64,000 nt of DNA from Kaistella gelatinilytica (lineage in GTDB: Bacteria > Bacteroidota > Bacteroidia > Flavobacteriales > Weeksellaceae). The notes beneath the pieces were generated by a model, which worked only from the letters and a program-made list of their open reading frames with translations, searched no databases and was not told the origin of the DNA. Positions 42,725 to 51,584 of the stretch are shown here, piece by piece (positions within the stretch are counted from its first letter, which is position 1; every line of letters starts with the position of its first letter). The translations under genes were made by a program, and so were the position numbers. The stretch covers positions 372,001 to 436,000 of the forward strand of contig NZ_JADPVI010000001.1 in the NCBI RefSeq assembly GCF_015679325.1, in the 5' to 3' direction.

Positions 42725-42732
42725 CAAAGGTA
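42725..42732 (-). promoter_or_regulatory. -7 box directly before the toxin start codon
   Basis: Minus-strand TACCTTTG ends four bases before the ATG at 42720. With a normal start site a few bases after the box the mRNA would begin at or next to the ATG, i.e. leaderless. Confidence 0.6.
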
Positions 42733-42828
42733 ATTTAAAAGTTACAATTTAGCAAATGAATAAGTAAAATAAGGTTTCTAACAAATGATGAGTCGCTATT
42801 AAGATTGAGTCAAAATTTAATCTTGATG

Positions 42829-44136
42829 TTAATAAGCAATTTCAATTTTCAGTTTTTTGTTCTTCAATCTCTGACCCTCCAGTTTTTTCAAGAGCGCAAC
42901 AACCTTTTGTCGATTGACTGCCACATAAGAAGTGGTGTCTTTCACTTCAATGAGACCAATATCGTCTTTTTCTAATTCTCCTTTTTTGATGAGGAAACCT
43001 ACAATATCTACTTTATTCACCTTATCTTTTTTTCCGGCACTTATATATATAGTTAGATACGGCGTTCTTGCAGGCATTTTATAATCCTGAGTCAGCTTTT
43101 CTTCAGGCGTATTTTTTTTAATGAAAGGGAAATTTTCATCTTCCGTCATTATTAAATAGACGAAACCTTTTGCATTCATTCTCGCCGTTCTTCCGTTCCT
43201 GTGGATGAACGCATCTTCTTTTGGCGGCAATTGATAATGAACGATCGATTCGACTTCAGGAATATCTAAACCACGGGAAGCTAAATCAGTTGTAATTAAA
43301 ATTCGGGAAGAGTCATTTTTGAATTTTAGCAAAGCGCGTTCTCTTTCGTCCTGTTCCATTCCGCCGTGAAATGTTTCGCGGGAGATTCCTTTTTCTTTCA
43401 ATAATTCTGAAATACGATCGACTGCATCACGGTGATTACAGAAAATCAAAGTTCGTTTATTTCCTATTTTACATAAAAGTTGAAATAGCGTTTCCAGTTT
43501 TTCCTCTGAAGTCGTGATTACTTTTCGCAGCTGAAAATCTGGTTTTATTTCCAACACTTTCAAGAAATCAACTTTCTCTTCATTGTTTAAGCCTGTGAAA
43601 TCTGGAATTTGATCCATTGCGGTTGCAGAAGTCAGGATTCGTTGGGAAAGAAGGGGCATTTCACTGATAATTAAACTCATATCATCATGAAAACCAAATT
43701 CTAATGATTTATCAAATTCGTCTAAAACTAAAGTTTTGATGGTGGTTGCGTCAAAATTATCGTTTTTTAAATGATAGGCTATTCTTCCGGGAGTTCCTAT
43801 TAATAGAGCCGGAGCTTCAATTAAATTATTGACTTCAATTTTTTTATCGTGACCGCCGTAGCAAACACTCACTTTAAAATCGGTTCCCATTGCTTTGAAA
43901 ACCTGTTCGATCTGTAAGCCTAATTCCCGGGAAGGAACGAGGATCATGGCTTGAATTCCTGAATTTTCTTTTTTGAGATTTCTTAAAACCGGAAAGAGGA
44001 AAGCGAGCGTTTTACCTGAACCTGTAGGAGATAAAAGGAGAAGATCTTTTTCATTTTCGGAAGCTTTATAAGCAGATTTCTGCATTTGATTCATATCCTG
44101 AATCTGCAAATTTTGATAGAGTGACTGTAATTCCAT
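42829..44136 (-). CDS. DEAD-box RNA helicase
   Basis: 435 residues. Helicase motifs in order: Q motif region (QDMNQMQKSAY), Walker A LSPTGSGKT (about 36-44), LVPSRELGLQIEQV, GTPGRIAYHL, motif II as DEFD instead of DEAD (TLVLDEFDKSLEFGF), SAT, then in the second RecA domain TLIFCNHRDAVDR, ITTDLASRGLDIPEV and HRNGRTARM. The C-terminal 75 residues (LTIYISAGKKDKVNKVDIVGFLIKKGELEKDDIGLIEVKDTTSYVAVNRQKVVALLKKL) form a DbpA-type RNA-binding domain. It probably remodels rRNA during ribosome assembly. Single gene with a -7 box four bases from its ATG. Confidence 0.92.
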   Translation of the reverse strand: MELQSLYQNLQIQDMNQMQKSAYKASENEKDLLLLSPTGSGKTLAFLFPVLRNLKKENSGIQAMILVPSRELGLQIEQVFKAMGTDFKVSVCYGGHDKKIEVNNLIEAPALLIGTPGRIAYHLKNDNFDATTIKTLVLDEFDKSLEFGFHDDMSLIISEMPLLSQRILTSATAMDQIPDFTGLNNEEKVDFLKVLEIKPDFQLRKVITTSEEKLETLFQLLCKIGNKRTLIFCNHRDAVDRISELLKEKGISRETFHGGMEQDERERALLKFKNDSSRILITTDLASRGLDIPEVESIVHYQLPPKEDAFIHRNGRTARMNAKGFVYLIMTEDENFPFIKKNTPEEKLTQDYKMPARTPYLTIYISAGKKDKVNKVDIVGFLIKKGELEKDDIGLIEVKDTTSYVAVNRQKVVALLKKLEGQRLKNKKLKIEIAY

Positions 44137-44140
44137 TTTG

Positions 44141-44148
44141 CAAATGTA
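44141..44148 (-). promoter_or_regulatory. -7 box directly before the helicase start codon
   Basis: Minus-strand TACATTTG ends four bases before the ATG at 44136, the same geometry as for the toxin gene; predicts a leaderless mRNA. Confidence 0.6.
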
Positions 44149-44210
44149 AGAATTTCGAGGTTGAATTGTATCCAGATTTAGTTTTCGGGGCGAGATTTTC
44201 TAGTCCGGAT

Positions 44211-44233
44211 CGGAGCGGCATCCTTTTTTATTA
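44211..44233. repeat. Fragment of the dispersed repeat
   Basis: On the minus strand this reads AAAAAAGGATGCCGCTCC, matching the AAAAAAGGATACCGCTTCC block of the 56682-56822 repeat. Only this end is recognisable. The remainder of the 376-base gap before rpsA holds the two promoters and the rpsA leader. Confidence 0.4.
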
Positions 44234-44383
44234 TTGCTGTTTCGCACTTTTTCGATAGGTTGCGTGTTTTCATTCCCAATGACAAAAAAGATAGAGTCCT
44301 TCGGCAAGCTCAAGATAAACTCCTAGCGGGAAACAGCTTCAAATTATTTAGAATTTATTTAGGCTCATTTCATTTAAAACGCT

Positions 44384-44391
44384 TATCTTTG
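44384..44391 (+). promoter_or_regulatory. -7 box for rpsA
   Basis: TATCTTTG, a full match, 121 bases before the rpsA ATG at 44513; implies an untranslated leader of about 115 bases, long enough for an autoregulatory structure. Confidence 0.65.
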
Positions 44392-44512
44392 CACCACTTT
44401 TTGTGGAAGCATTTGGCGCAGTTAAAACATTAACAATTAACATCTTCTCTATTTTTCATCCCACCACATTGAGCCAGAATTGAAAAATTTAGAATACAAA
44501 TTATTTTATTTT

Positions 44513-46312
44513 ATGTCAGAAACGACAGACAAAGCAGGGGTTCTTTTGAACCAAAACGTAGCTCCAGAACAATTTGACTGGGATTCTTTTGAATCAGGTT
44601 TAGATGCTGAAGCAAGACAGGAAAAAAGCGATTTGGAAGAAATCTATAATGGATCTCTTAACAATCTTCAAGACAATGACGTACTTATTGGTAGAGTTGT
44701 AAGACTTACTGACAAAGAAGCTATTGTTGATATCAACTTCAAATCTGAAGGGGTTATTTCTCTAAATGAATTCCGTTATAACCAAGGACTTGCTGTAGGC
44801 GACGAGGTGGAAGTAATGGTTGACAGAAGAGAAGACAAATCTGGTCAATTACAGTTATCTCACAAAAAAGCAAGAACGCTTAAAGCTTGGGATAGAGTAA
44901 ACGAACTTCATGATACAGGCGAAATCGTAAACGGTTTTGTAAAATCAAGAACGAAAGGAGGTATGATCGTGGATATTCACGGTATCGAAGCTTTCTTACC
45001 AGGATCTCAAATTGATGTTAAGCCTATTAAAGATTACGATCAGTTCGTAGGGAAAACAATGGAATTCAAAGTTGTGAAAATCAACCCAGAATTTAAAAAC
45101 GTTGTAGTTTCTCACAAAGCATTGATTGAAGCAGATCTTGAAGGTCAGAAAAAAGAAATCATTGGTCAATTAGAAAAAGGACAGGTTCTTGAAGGAACTG
45201 TTAAAAATATTACTTCTTACGGGGTATTCGTAGATTTAGGTGGTGTTGATGGATTGATCCATATTACAGACCTTTCTTGGAGCCGTGTTAATCATCCATC
45301 AGAAATCCTGGAAGACGGACAAACTGTAAAAGTGGTAATCCTTGATTTTGATGACGAGAAAACTAGAATCCAGTTAGGTATGAAGCAATTGGAAGCACAT
45401 CCTTGGGATGCACTTTCTGCCGATCTTAAAGTTGGAGACAGAGTAAAAGGAAAAGTAGTGGTTCTTGCAGATTACGGTGCATTCGTTGAGGTTGCTCCAG
45501 GTGTAGAAGGATTAATTCACGTTTCTGAAATGTCTTGGTCAACTCACTTAAGAAGTGCAGGTGACTTCGTTAAAGTTGGTGATGAAGTAGAAGCAGAAAT
45601 CTTAACTTTAGACAGAGAAGACAGAAAAGTTTCTTTAGGAATGAAACAATTGAACCAGGACCCTTGGTCTAATATCGAATCTAAATATCCAGTAGGTTCT
45701 GAGCACACAGGAACAGTAAGAAACTTTACTAATTTCGGTGTATTCGTTGAATTGGAAGAAGGAATTGATGGATTAATTTACATCTCTGATCTTTCATGGA
45801 CTAAGAAAATCAAACACCCATCAGAATTCTGTGCAGTAGGTGATAAATTGAAAGTTGTTGTTCTTGAATTAGATACAGCTGCAAGAAGATTATCATTAGG
45901 TCACAAACAATTGTTAGAGAATCCTTGGGATAAATTTGAAACTAAATACGCTGAAGGAACTGTACACGCAGGAAAAGCTACAGAAGTATTCGACAAAGGT
46001 GCACAGGTACAGTTTGACGATGCTGAAGTTGAAGCATTCTGCCCATCAAGATTATTAGAGAAGGAAGACGGATCTAAAATCAAGAAAGGAGAAGATGCTC
46101 AGTTCAAAGTAATCGAATTCAACAAAGAATTCAAAAGAGTAGTAGTTTCTCATACAGGAATCTTCAGAGACGAAGAGAAGAAAAATGTAAGAGATAACTC
46201 TTCTAACACTTCATCTGTTAAACCAGCATCATCTTCAAACAACGAAGAAAAATCAACACTTGGTGATTTAGATGTTTTAGCAGAATTGAAAAAGAAAATG
46301 GAAGGGAATTAA
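44513..46312 (+). CDS. rpsA: 30S ribosomal protein S1 (bS1)
   Basis: 599 residues from the ATG at 44513 (MSETTDKAGVLLNQNVAPEQFDWDSFE). An in-frame start 11 codons upstream adds an unrelated stretch. Six S1 OB-fold repeats are visible, the better ones reading GTVKNITSYGVFVDLGGVDGLIHITDLSW, GKVVVLADYGAFVEVAPGVEGLIHVSEMSW and GTVRNFTNFGVFVELEEGIDGLIYISDLSW. The C-terminus is Ser/Asn-rich then helical. S1 binds mRNA on the small subunit and helps initiation; that may matter here, since Shine-Dalgarno sites are nearly absent. Ends at a strong terminator. Confidence 0.96.
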   Translation: MSETTDKAGVLLNQNVAPEQFDWDSFESGLDAEARQEKSDLEEIYNGSLNNLQDNDVLIGRVVRLTDKEAIVDINFKSEGVISLNEFRYNQGLAVGDEVEVMVDRREDKSGQLQLSHKKARTLKAWDRVNELHDTGEIVNGFVKSRTKGGMIVDIHGIEAFLPGSQIDVKPIKDYDQFVGKTMEFKVVKINPEFKNVVVSHKALIEADLEGQKKEIIGQLEKGQVLEGTVKNITSYGVFVDLGGVDGLIHITDLSWSRVNHPSEILEDGQTVKVVILDFDDEKTRIQLGMKQLEAHPWDALSADLKVGDRVKGKVVVLADYGAFVEVAPGVEGLIHVSEMSWSTHLRSAGDFVKVGDEVEAEILTLDREDRKVSLGMKQLNQDPWSNIESKYPVGSEHTGTVRNFTNFGVFVELEEGIDGLIYISDLSWTKKIKHPSEFCAVGDKLKVVVLELDTAARRLSLGHKQLLENPWDKFETKYAEGTVHAGKATEVFDKGAQVQFDDAEVEAFCPSRLLEKEDGSKIKKGEDAQFKVIEFNKEFKRVVVSHTGIFRDEEKKNVRDNSSNTSSVKPASSSNNEEKSTLGDLDVLAELKKKMEGN

Positions 46313-46336
46313 TCCTGATTTTCAATTATAAAAAAG

Positions 46337-46365
46337 ACGCCTCAATAACATGAGGCGTTTTTTTG
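46337..46365 (+). terminator. Terminator of rpsA
   Basis: ACGCCTCA (46337-46344) / TGAGGCGT (46351-46358) plus T7. Confidence 0.88.
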
Positions 46366-46426
46366 TGTTAAATATTCAAAACATATCAAAATTTTTTATA
46401 AATTCGGTGCCAGATAATTAATATAT

Positions 46427-49027
46427 ATGAAAAATAGAAATTTACCCTTGAAGATTGCGGCGGTTTGCTTTATGTTTTCTTTTGGTAGTGTGAATGCACA
46501 GGATTTTAAATCGATAATCCAGAGTCACATCTCAGCAAAGAATACATTCCTAAAACCTAATCTCAATAATTTTGAGATCGTTAATCAGGATTTTTCCAAA
46601 TCAATGAATGGCGAAGTTGTAAAAATACAACAGTCCTTTAATGGAATTCCGGTTTATAATGCATTAGGTACTGCGTTGGTTAAAGACGCAAAAGTTACTT
46701 ACATTAATGACAATTTTACAAAAAATTATGTAACTGCTTCACAACCGAGCTCAGCAAAAGCAACAAAATCAATTTTTGGAGATGTAGCTCAGACTTTAAA
46801 GCTGAAAAACAGCAGTACTTACCAACTTATCGGCATTAATGATGCTGATACAGACGGTGCATTCGTAAAGTCGCGTTTAATTTATTTTCAGACAGAAAGC
46901 AATGACCTTAAATTATGTCATGAGTTTATTTTCGAAGAAAAAGGAACTTCTAACTATTGGGATATTCTTGCTGATGCATCTACAGGACAGATTTTAAGCA
47001 AACAGAACCTTACGCTTTCCTGTAATTTTAAGCATGATGCTTACAGTCATGATTATTCAGCACACACCCCAGAAGGTTTTGCTAACGATTTCTCTTCTAA
47101 TAAAGATGCGATTGGTGCAGCTGCTTTAAACGCAAGTTATCGGGTATTTGCTTTGCCTTTAGAAAGTCCAAATCATGGTGCCAGAACTTTGGTTAACAAT
47201 CCATGGTTCATTGATGCTTCACCAGACGGATGGCATTCTATCGCAGGCGGAAGTTTCCCGGGAGATTATACGACCACAAGAGGTAATAATGTTATGGCTT
47301 ACGATGACAAAGCCAGTGCAAATGCACCTGGCTCTTATGCTGATGGTGGTGCAGGCAGAGCTTTTGATTTTCCTTTTATCTTAAATGATACTGCAGGAAA
47401 TCTAAATGCAGCTACAACGAATTTATTTTACATTAATAATAAAATTCACGATATTTTTTATCGTTTAGGATTTACAGAAACAGCTAGAAATTTCCAGGCC
47501 TGGAACTTTAGTAAAGGTGGTGCGCAGAATGATTATGTTCAGGCAGAATCACAAGATGGCGGTGGAATGAATAATGCGAATTTCGCTACCCCAGGAGATG
47601 GTTCAAGACCAAGAATGCAAATGTACCTTTGGGATGCAAAGGTGATCGAAAGAGTATTTTATAATGCACCAGCAGAAGCAGTTGGCAGAGTGGTAGCCAA
47701 TTATATTTCTACAACTTTTGGTCCTGCTTTGGATGCAACAGGAGTTACTGCAGATGTTAAAATAGCTGCTGTGATCGATGGTTGTACACCTTTACCGGCA
47801 GGTTCACTTACAGGAAAAATTGGATTGATCGCGAGAGGAACTTGTGAGTTTCAGGCGAAAGTGCAGGCAGCACAGGATGCAGGTGCAAAAGGAGTTATCA
47901 TTTATAATTTGCCTGAATCTGCACCAACAGCAGGTATGGCAGGAGTAAATCCAAATATTACCATTCCATCTGTTTTAATTGACAGTTCTGAAGGAATTTA
48001 CATGAAAGGTCTTTTAGCAACTAAAAACGTAAATATCACTTTAAAATATGATCCTACAGGACAAGCAACCAGAGACGGTAGTTTTGATAACGGTATTGTA
48101 GTACATGAATACGGCCATGGAATTTCTAACAGAAATACCGGAAATGGTTCATCTTGTCTTAACTCATCAGTTTCTAAAGAGCAAATGGGTGAAGGTTGGT
48201 CAGATTTCTTTGCTTTGATGTTGACTAATCAACCGGGAGCTACAGCTGCTGTTGCAAGAGGAATTGGTACTTATGCTACATCTGAACCGATTACTGGTGG
48301 TGGAATCAGACCTGCAAAATATTCTCCGGATTTTGCGATCAACGCTTACGGATATGGTGATACCAACGGAATGGAATATTTACCTGCTGGTCAAACTGTT
48401 AAAGTTCCGGATGTTCACTCAATTGGATTCGTTTGGGCAACAATGTTATGGGATCTGCACTGGAAATATGTTGAAAAATACGGCTATTCTTCAGATGTAA
48501 GCTTAAACGCAACCAACGGAAGTACAAGAGTACTGCAAAATGTAGTGAACGGTTTGAAACTTCAAGCTTGTAACCCTACATTTATCGATGGTAGAGATGC
48601 TATTTTAGCTGCTGAAGCGGCAAATACAACTACAGGAGGTGCAGACAAATGTATGATATGGAATGTTTTTGCAGCCAGAGGTTTAGGTATTGATGCTTCT
48701 GCCGGTTCTAAAACAGACATCAACGATCAAACTTACAGTTATGACGTTCCTGCAGAATGTGTTTTAGCAACAAATGATGTGAATGCTACAAAAGCCTTCA
48801 GTATCTATCCAAACCCTGCTAAAAACGAATTTTTCTTAAAATCTAACAAAAGTATTTTAGGAAAAGTTAATGTAGAAGTTTTCGATGCTAGTGGAAAATT
48901 AGTTTCCAGCCAGAAAATTGCAGCTACAGAAGCAGTAAATACACAAGCTCTTCCAAATGGAGTTTATGTAGTGAAAGTTACAGGATTAGGAGTAGAGTAT
49001 TCTTCTAAACTAATGATTAAAAAATAA
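46427..49027 (+). CDS. Secreted M36-family (fungalysin-like) metallopeptidase with PA and T9SS domains
   Basis: 866 residues. Signal peptide (1-25, ending SVNAQ); FTP-type propeptide (about 30-200) with FNGIPVYNALGTALV; catalytic M36 domain in two parts, zinc motif HEYGHGISNR (around residue 561) and the Glu ligand in EQMGEGWSDFFALML; a protease-associated (PA) domain inserted at about 430-545 (LTGKIGLIARGTCEFQAKVQAAQDAGAKGVIIYN); and a T9SS type A domain from about 790 (IYPNPAKNEFFLKS, VFDASGKLVSS, LPNGVYVVKV). It is an extracellular protease. Its sorting domain is very like that of the small protein encoded 122 bases downstream. Confidence 0.94.
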   Translation: MKNRNLPLKIAAVCFMFSFGSVNAQDFKSIIQSHISAKNTFLKPNLNNFEIVNQDFSKSMNGEVVKIQQSFNGIPVYNALGTALVKDAKVTYINDNFTKNYVTASQPSSAKATKSIFGDVAQTLKLKNSSTYQLIGINDADTDGAFVKSRLIYFQTESNDLKLCHEFIFEEKGTSNYWDILADASTGQILSKQNLTLSCNFKHDAYSHDYSAHTPEGFANDFSSNKDAIGAAALNASYRVFALPLESPNHGARTLVNNPWFIDASPDGWHSIAGGSFPGDYTTTRGNNVMAYDDKASANAPGSYADGGAGRAFDFPFILNDTAGNLNAATTNLFYINNKIHDIFYRLGFTETARNFQAWNFSKGGAQNDYVQAESQDGGGMNNANFATPGDGSRPRMQMYLWDAKVIERVFYNAPAEAVGRVVANYISTTFGPALDATGVTADVKIAAVIDGCTPLPAGSLTGKIGLIARGTCEFQAKVQAAQDAGAKGVIIYNLPESAPTAGMAGVNPNITIPSVLIDSSEGIYMKGLLATKNVNITLKYDPTGQATRDGSFDNGIVVHEYGHGISNRNTGNGSSCLNSSVSKEQMGEGWSDFFALMLTNQPGATAAVARGIGTYATSEPITGGGIRPAKYSPDFAINAYGYGDTNGMEYLPAGQTVKVPDVHSIGFVWATMLWDLHWKYVEKYGYSSDVSLNATNGSTRVLQNVVNGLKLQACNPTFIDGRDAILAAEAANTTTGGADKCMIWNVFAARGLGIDASAGSKTDINDQTYSYDVPAECVLATNDVNATKAFSIYPNPAKNEFFLKSNKSILGKVNVEVFDASGKLVSSQKIAATEAVNTQALPNGVYVVKVTGLGVEYSSKLMIKK

Positions 49028-49045
49028 TTTTTAATTAATATTTTT

Positions 49046-49076
49046 AAACCGTCTTGTATATGCAAGGCGGTTTTTT
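49046..49076 (+). terminator. Terminator of the M36 peptidase gene
   Basis: AAACCGTCTTG (49046-49056) / CAAGGCGGTTT (49063-49073, one G-U pair) and T8. Confidence 0.85.
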
Positions 49077-49148
49077 TTATGGCATTTTTTTTAAGTTGAG
49101 ATTTTTCGTAAAACATTTCTATCTTTATACTAAACTCAAAATACCATC

Positions 49149-49877
49149 ATGAAAAAAATCTACATTTTAATTTTAGGATTGTTCTGCTTTTTCGCTTCGG
49201 CGCAACCCTACAGTATTTTACTCAAAAATGCAAACTGGACGATCACGAAAATCCAGTGGAGCGGTGTTGATCATTATCCACCGGTTCCCTTTACACAATC
49301 AGGCAAAGTGGCTTTCGATTTCGATAACAATAACGGATTCAAATCTACATTTTTCAATACTGCGGGTGGGAAAGTTACTTTTGGTGCTAACAATGCAGCT
49401 TATTTTACACTTCAGAATGTTGCGGTTACTTTAGCCGAATATTATGGAGAAAACGAACAGGCTGTTCGACAGTTTGATTCGATGGCAACTGCCTTTTATT
49501 TCGGATTTCAAACCTCAGATCAGTTCACTTTTCAATATGAACAGATTTTTTCCGGTAAAAATTTAATTGTCACCAATAAATATGGAAACAAAATTTTCTA
49601 CTCCAATCTGATCTTAGGGAATAACGAGGTTCCTTTAAACAACGAAAATTCCATTTATCCTAATCCTGCAAAAAATGAGATCTTCCTGAGATCATCAAAA
49701 GCTATCGCAGAAAATTCTACTGTAGAAATTTTTGATAACTCCGGCAAATTGATTTCTACACAGAAAATTTTGACAAAAAATTCATTTAGTGTACAAATGC
49801 TTCAGAATGGAGTATACACGGCTAGAGTCAGCAATTTAGCAGAGCAATATTCTTCCCGATTTATTATTAAAAAATAA
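49149..49877 (+). CDS. Small secreted T9SS protein of unknown function
   Basis: 242 residues. Signal peptide MKKIYILILGLFCFFASAQ. The middle (20-165) is a beta-rich unknown domain: NANWTITKIQWSGVDHYPPVPFTQSGKVAFDFDNNNGFKSTFFNTAGGKVTFG, with a look of META/lipocalin-like heat-shock domains (a W-x-hydrophobic opening, then F-D-x-x-N-G-F-x-x-x-F-x-N). The T9SS domain (about 170-242, IYPNPAKNEIFLRSSKAI, IFDNSGKLISTQKI, LQNGVYTARV) closely resembles that of the preceding M36 peptidase, so the domains were probably copied between the neighbours. No enzymatic motif is seen. Confidence 0.75.
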   Translation: MKKIYILILGLFCFFASAQPYSILLKNANWTITKIQWSGVDHYPPVPFTQSGKVAFDFDNNNGFKSTFFNTAGGKVTFGANNAAYFTLQNVAVTLAEYYGENEQAVRQFDSMATAFYFGFQTSDQFTFQYEQIFSGKNLIVTNKYGNKIFYSNLILGNNEVPLNNENSIYPNPAKNEIFLRSSKAIAENSTVEIFDNSGKLISTQKILTKNSFSVQMLQNGVYTARVSNLAEQYSSRFIIKK

Positions 49878-49979
49878 TTTTTGGAAAATACTTTTAGACT
49901 TTCTTTCCATTTGAAGACTCGTTTTATATATTTTCAAATCCCACATCACGTTTCAATAAATGCGCTCTAAAAAATAAAT

Positions 49980-50540
49980 TTGAATACAATTTTACAAAAT
50001 ACTGGCAAAATATCCAGCTATTTCATCGAAATGGGGATTTCTGATTTTGAAGAAGCCTGTGAATTCGTTAAAAACCTGCCTTATAAAAGAAATTTTAATA
50101 AGGAAAATATTTTCTGCATTTTGGAGGAAGAAGGTGGTACCTGCAGCACGAAACACGCTTTGCTCAAAAGAGTAGCCGATGAAAATAAGATCCTCGGCGT
50201 AATATTAATGCTCGGAATATTTAAGATGAATTCTCAAAATACTCCAAAAATAGCCAAGATTCTTCAAAAATATGATTTAAGAGAAATGCCGGAAGCGCAC
50301 AACTACTTAAAATTCAAAAACGAAATTCACGACTTCACCACCAGAAATTGCAAACCTGATGATTTTATACACGATCTCGTACAAGAAATAGAGATTCAAC
50401 CGGATCAGATCACCCATTTCAAAGTAGAATATCACAAAAAATTCCTCGGAAATTATCTTTATAAAAACCCTCATCTCAAATATTCGCCCGAAGAATTCTG
50501 GCAGATCCGCGAAGAATGTATCGTCGCTTTACAGCAATAA
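49980..50540 (+). CDS. Hypothetical protein with a GGTCSTKH motif
   Basis: 186 residues with a TTG start (49980); the first in-frame ATG lies 17 codons in and would remove a well-formed helix. It is cytoplasmic-looking and mostly alpha-helical. The stretch CILEEEGGTCSTKHALLKRVADEN resembles the Cys-containing motif of transglutaminase/papain-like folds (G-x-C-S-x-x-H), but no clear His-Asp partner can be assigned (candidates: HNYLKFKNEIHD). Similar proteins occur as hypotheticals in flavobacteria. Its stop codon is immediately followed by the copied rplS end, marking the left border of the cassette. Confidence 0.65.
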   Translation: MNTILQNTGKISSYFIEMGISDFEEACEFVKNLPYKRNFNKENIFCILEEEGGTCSTKHALLKRVADENKILGVILMLGIFKMNSQNTPKIAKILQKYDLREMPEAHNYLKFKNEIHDFTTRNCKPDDFIHDLVQEIEIQPDQITHFKVEYHKKFLGNYLYKNPHLKYSPEEFWQIREECIVALQQ

Positions 50541-50541
50541 A

Positions 50542-50569
50542 AAACCCATCAAAATTAATTGATGGGTTT
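50542..50569. terminator. Terminator within the left direct repeat
   Basis: AAACCCATCAA / TTGATGGGTTT arms. It now ends the hypothetical gene at 49980-50540. Confidence 0.7.
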
Positions 50570-50589
50570 CTCTATTCTGATAAACAGAA

Positions 50590-50637
50590 TTACTTTTTGT
50601 AAGCAGCGTCTTTAATTCTCGCTTTTTTACCTCTAAG
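50590..50637 (-). pseudogene. Truncated rplS 3' end (15 codons and stop)
   Basis: Minus strand encodes LRGKKARIKDAAYKK and a TAA, identical to the C-terminus of L19 encoded at 56154. No upstream part of rplS is present in frame. Confidence 0.93.
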
Positions 50638-50731
50638 GTTTTGAACTTGTAGAAATTTCTTTTAAGATAAAATCCATCATTTAAAATATTTTAAATAAAA
50701 TGATATAATTTTACAAATTTAATTTTGGTAA

Positions 50732-50776
50732 AGTGACTTATGTTACATTATTAAAAAAAATTGTTTACTAAATTTG
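50732..50776 (+). promoter_or_regulatory. Promoter with Crp/Fnr-type dyad for the peroxiredoxin-cyd genes
   Basis: Dyad AGTGAC-TTAT-GTTACA (50732-50747; best arms GTGAC and GTTAC) centred 29.5 bases before the first base of the -7 box TAAATTTG (50769-50776). No -33 TTG at the usual spacing. The centre would lie at about -40, the place of a class II activator. The ATG of the peroxiredoxin gene is at 50807. Confidence 0.6.
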
Positions 50777-50806
50777 AAGATAATTAAAATTTTAGATTTA
50801 AAAATT

Positions 50807-51526
50807 ATGGAAATGTTACAACAAGAACAGGAAGTTTTTACAATGCCTAGAATTGGAGATAAAGCGCCAGAATTTAAAGCGGTAACCACTCAGGGTGAAA
50901 TTAATTTTCCATCAGATTATAAGGGAGAATGGTCGATTTTATTTAGTCATCCTGCAGATTTTACGCCGGTTTGTACCTCAGAATTTATAACTTTTGCACA
51001 TTTAGAAGAAAAATGCAAAAAAGCAAATTGTAATTTGGTAGGTTTATCAATTGATGGTTTATACAGCCATATCGCCTGGTTAAGAACCATAAAAGAAAAA
51101 ATAAAATTTAACGGAATGCAGAATGTTGAAGTTAAATTTCCTTTAATAGAAGATATTTCAATGTCTGTTGCCAAAAAATATGGCATGATTCAAGCCGGTG
51201 AAAGCAAAACTCAAGCTGTGAGAGCGGTATTTTTTGTTGATCCAGCGGGGATTGTGAGAGCATTAATTTATTATCCTTTAAGTTTGGGACGAAATTTTGA
51301 TGAATTGTACAGAGCATTAATCGCGATGCAAACTGCAGATAAATTTGATGTGGCAACACCCGCAGATTGGAATCCCGGTGATGATGTCAGCATTTCGCCT
51401 GCTGGTTCATGCGGCGTTGCAGAACAAAGAATGAATAGCACAGACGAACTGGAATGCGAAGATTGGTTTTTCTGTACCAAAAAATTAGACAAAGATTTAA
51501 TTTTAAGCGAAATTCTGAAAAAATAA
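50807..51526 (+). CDS. Peroxiredoxin, Prx6-type
   Basis: 239 residues from the ATG at 50807; a TTG 11 codons upstream overlaps the -7 box and is rejected. Long form with a C-terminal dimerisation region (about 165-235). The peroxidatic Cys56 lies in SHPADFTPVCTSEF; the conserved Thr and the Arg (QAVRAVFFVDP, about residue 141) that activate it are present. Further Cys in CGVAEQRMNSTDELECEDWFFC could resolve the sulfenic acid. It reduces H2O2 and organic hydroperoxides in the cytoplasm. First gene of the cassette; a terminator hairpin separates it from cydA. Confidence 0.93.
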   Translation: MEMLQQEQEVFTMPRIGDKAPEFKAVTTQGEINFPSDYKGEWSILFSHPADFTPVCTSEFITFAHLEEKCKKANCNLVGLSIDGLYSHIAWLRTIKEKIKFNGMQNVEVKFPLIEDISMSVAKKYGMIQAGESKTQAVRAVFFVDPAGIVRALIYYPLSLGRNFDELYRALIAMQTADKFDVATPADWNPGDDVSISPAGSCGVAEQRMNSTDELECEDWFFCTKKLDKDLILSEILKK

Positions 51527-51537
51527 TATAAAAACCT

Positions 51538-51566
51538 AAAGAGCATTGTTACAAATGCTCTTTTTA
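51538..51566 (+). terminator. Hairpin terminator between the peroxiredoxin gene and cydA
   Basis: AAAGAGCATT (51538-51547) / AATGCTCTTT (51554-51563) and T5. No separate -7 box is seen before cydA, so partial read-through is likely. Confidence 0.7.
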
Positions 51567-51584
51567 CATTCTAAAAATCCTTTT

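Larger units (their letters stand above)
50540..50637. repeat. Left 98-bp direct repeat (copy of the rplS 3' end and terminator)
   Basis: Identical to 56104-56201 except at two positions (T/A near 50556 and A/G near 50580), same orientation. After this point similarity fades (ctctaaggttttgaac versus ctctaagttgtttaaa). Confidence 0.95.
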
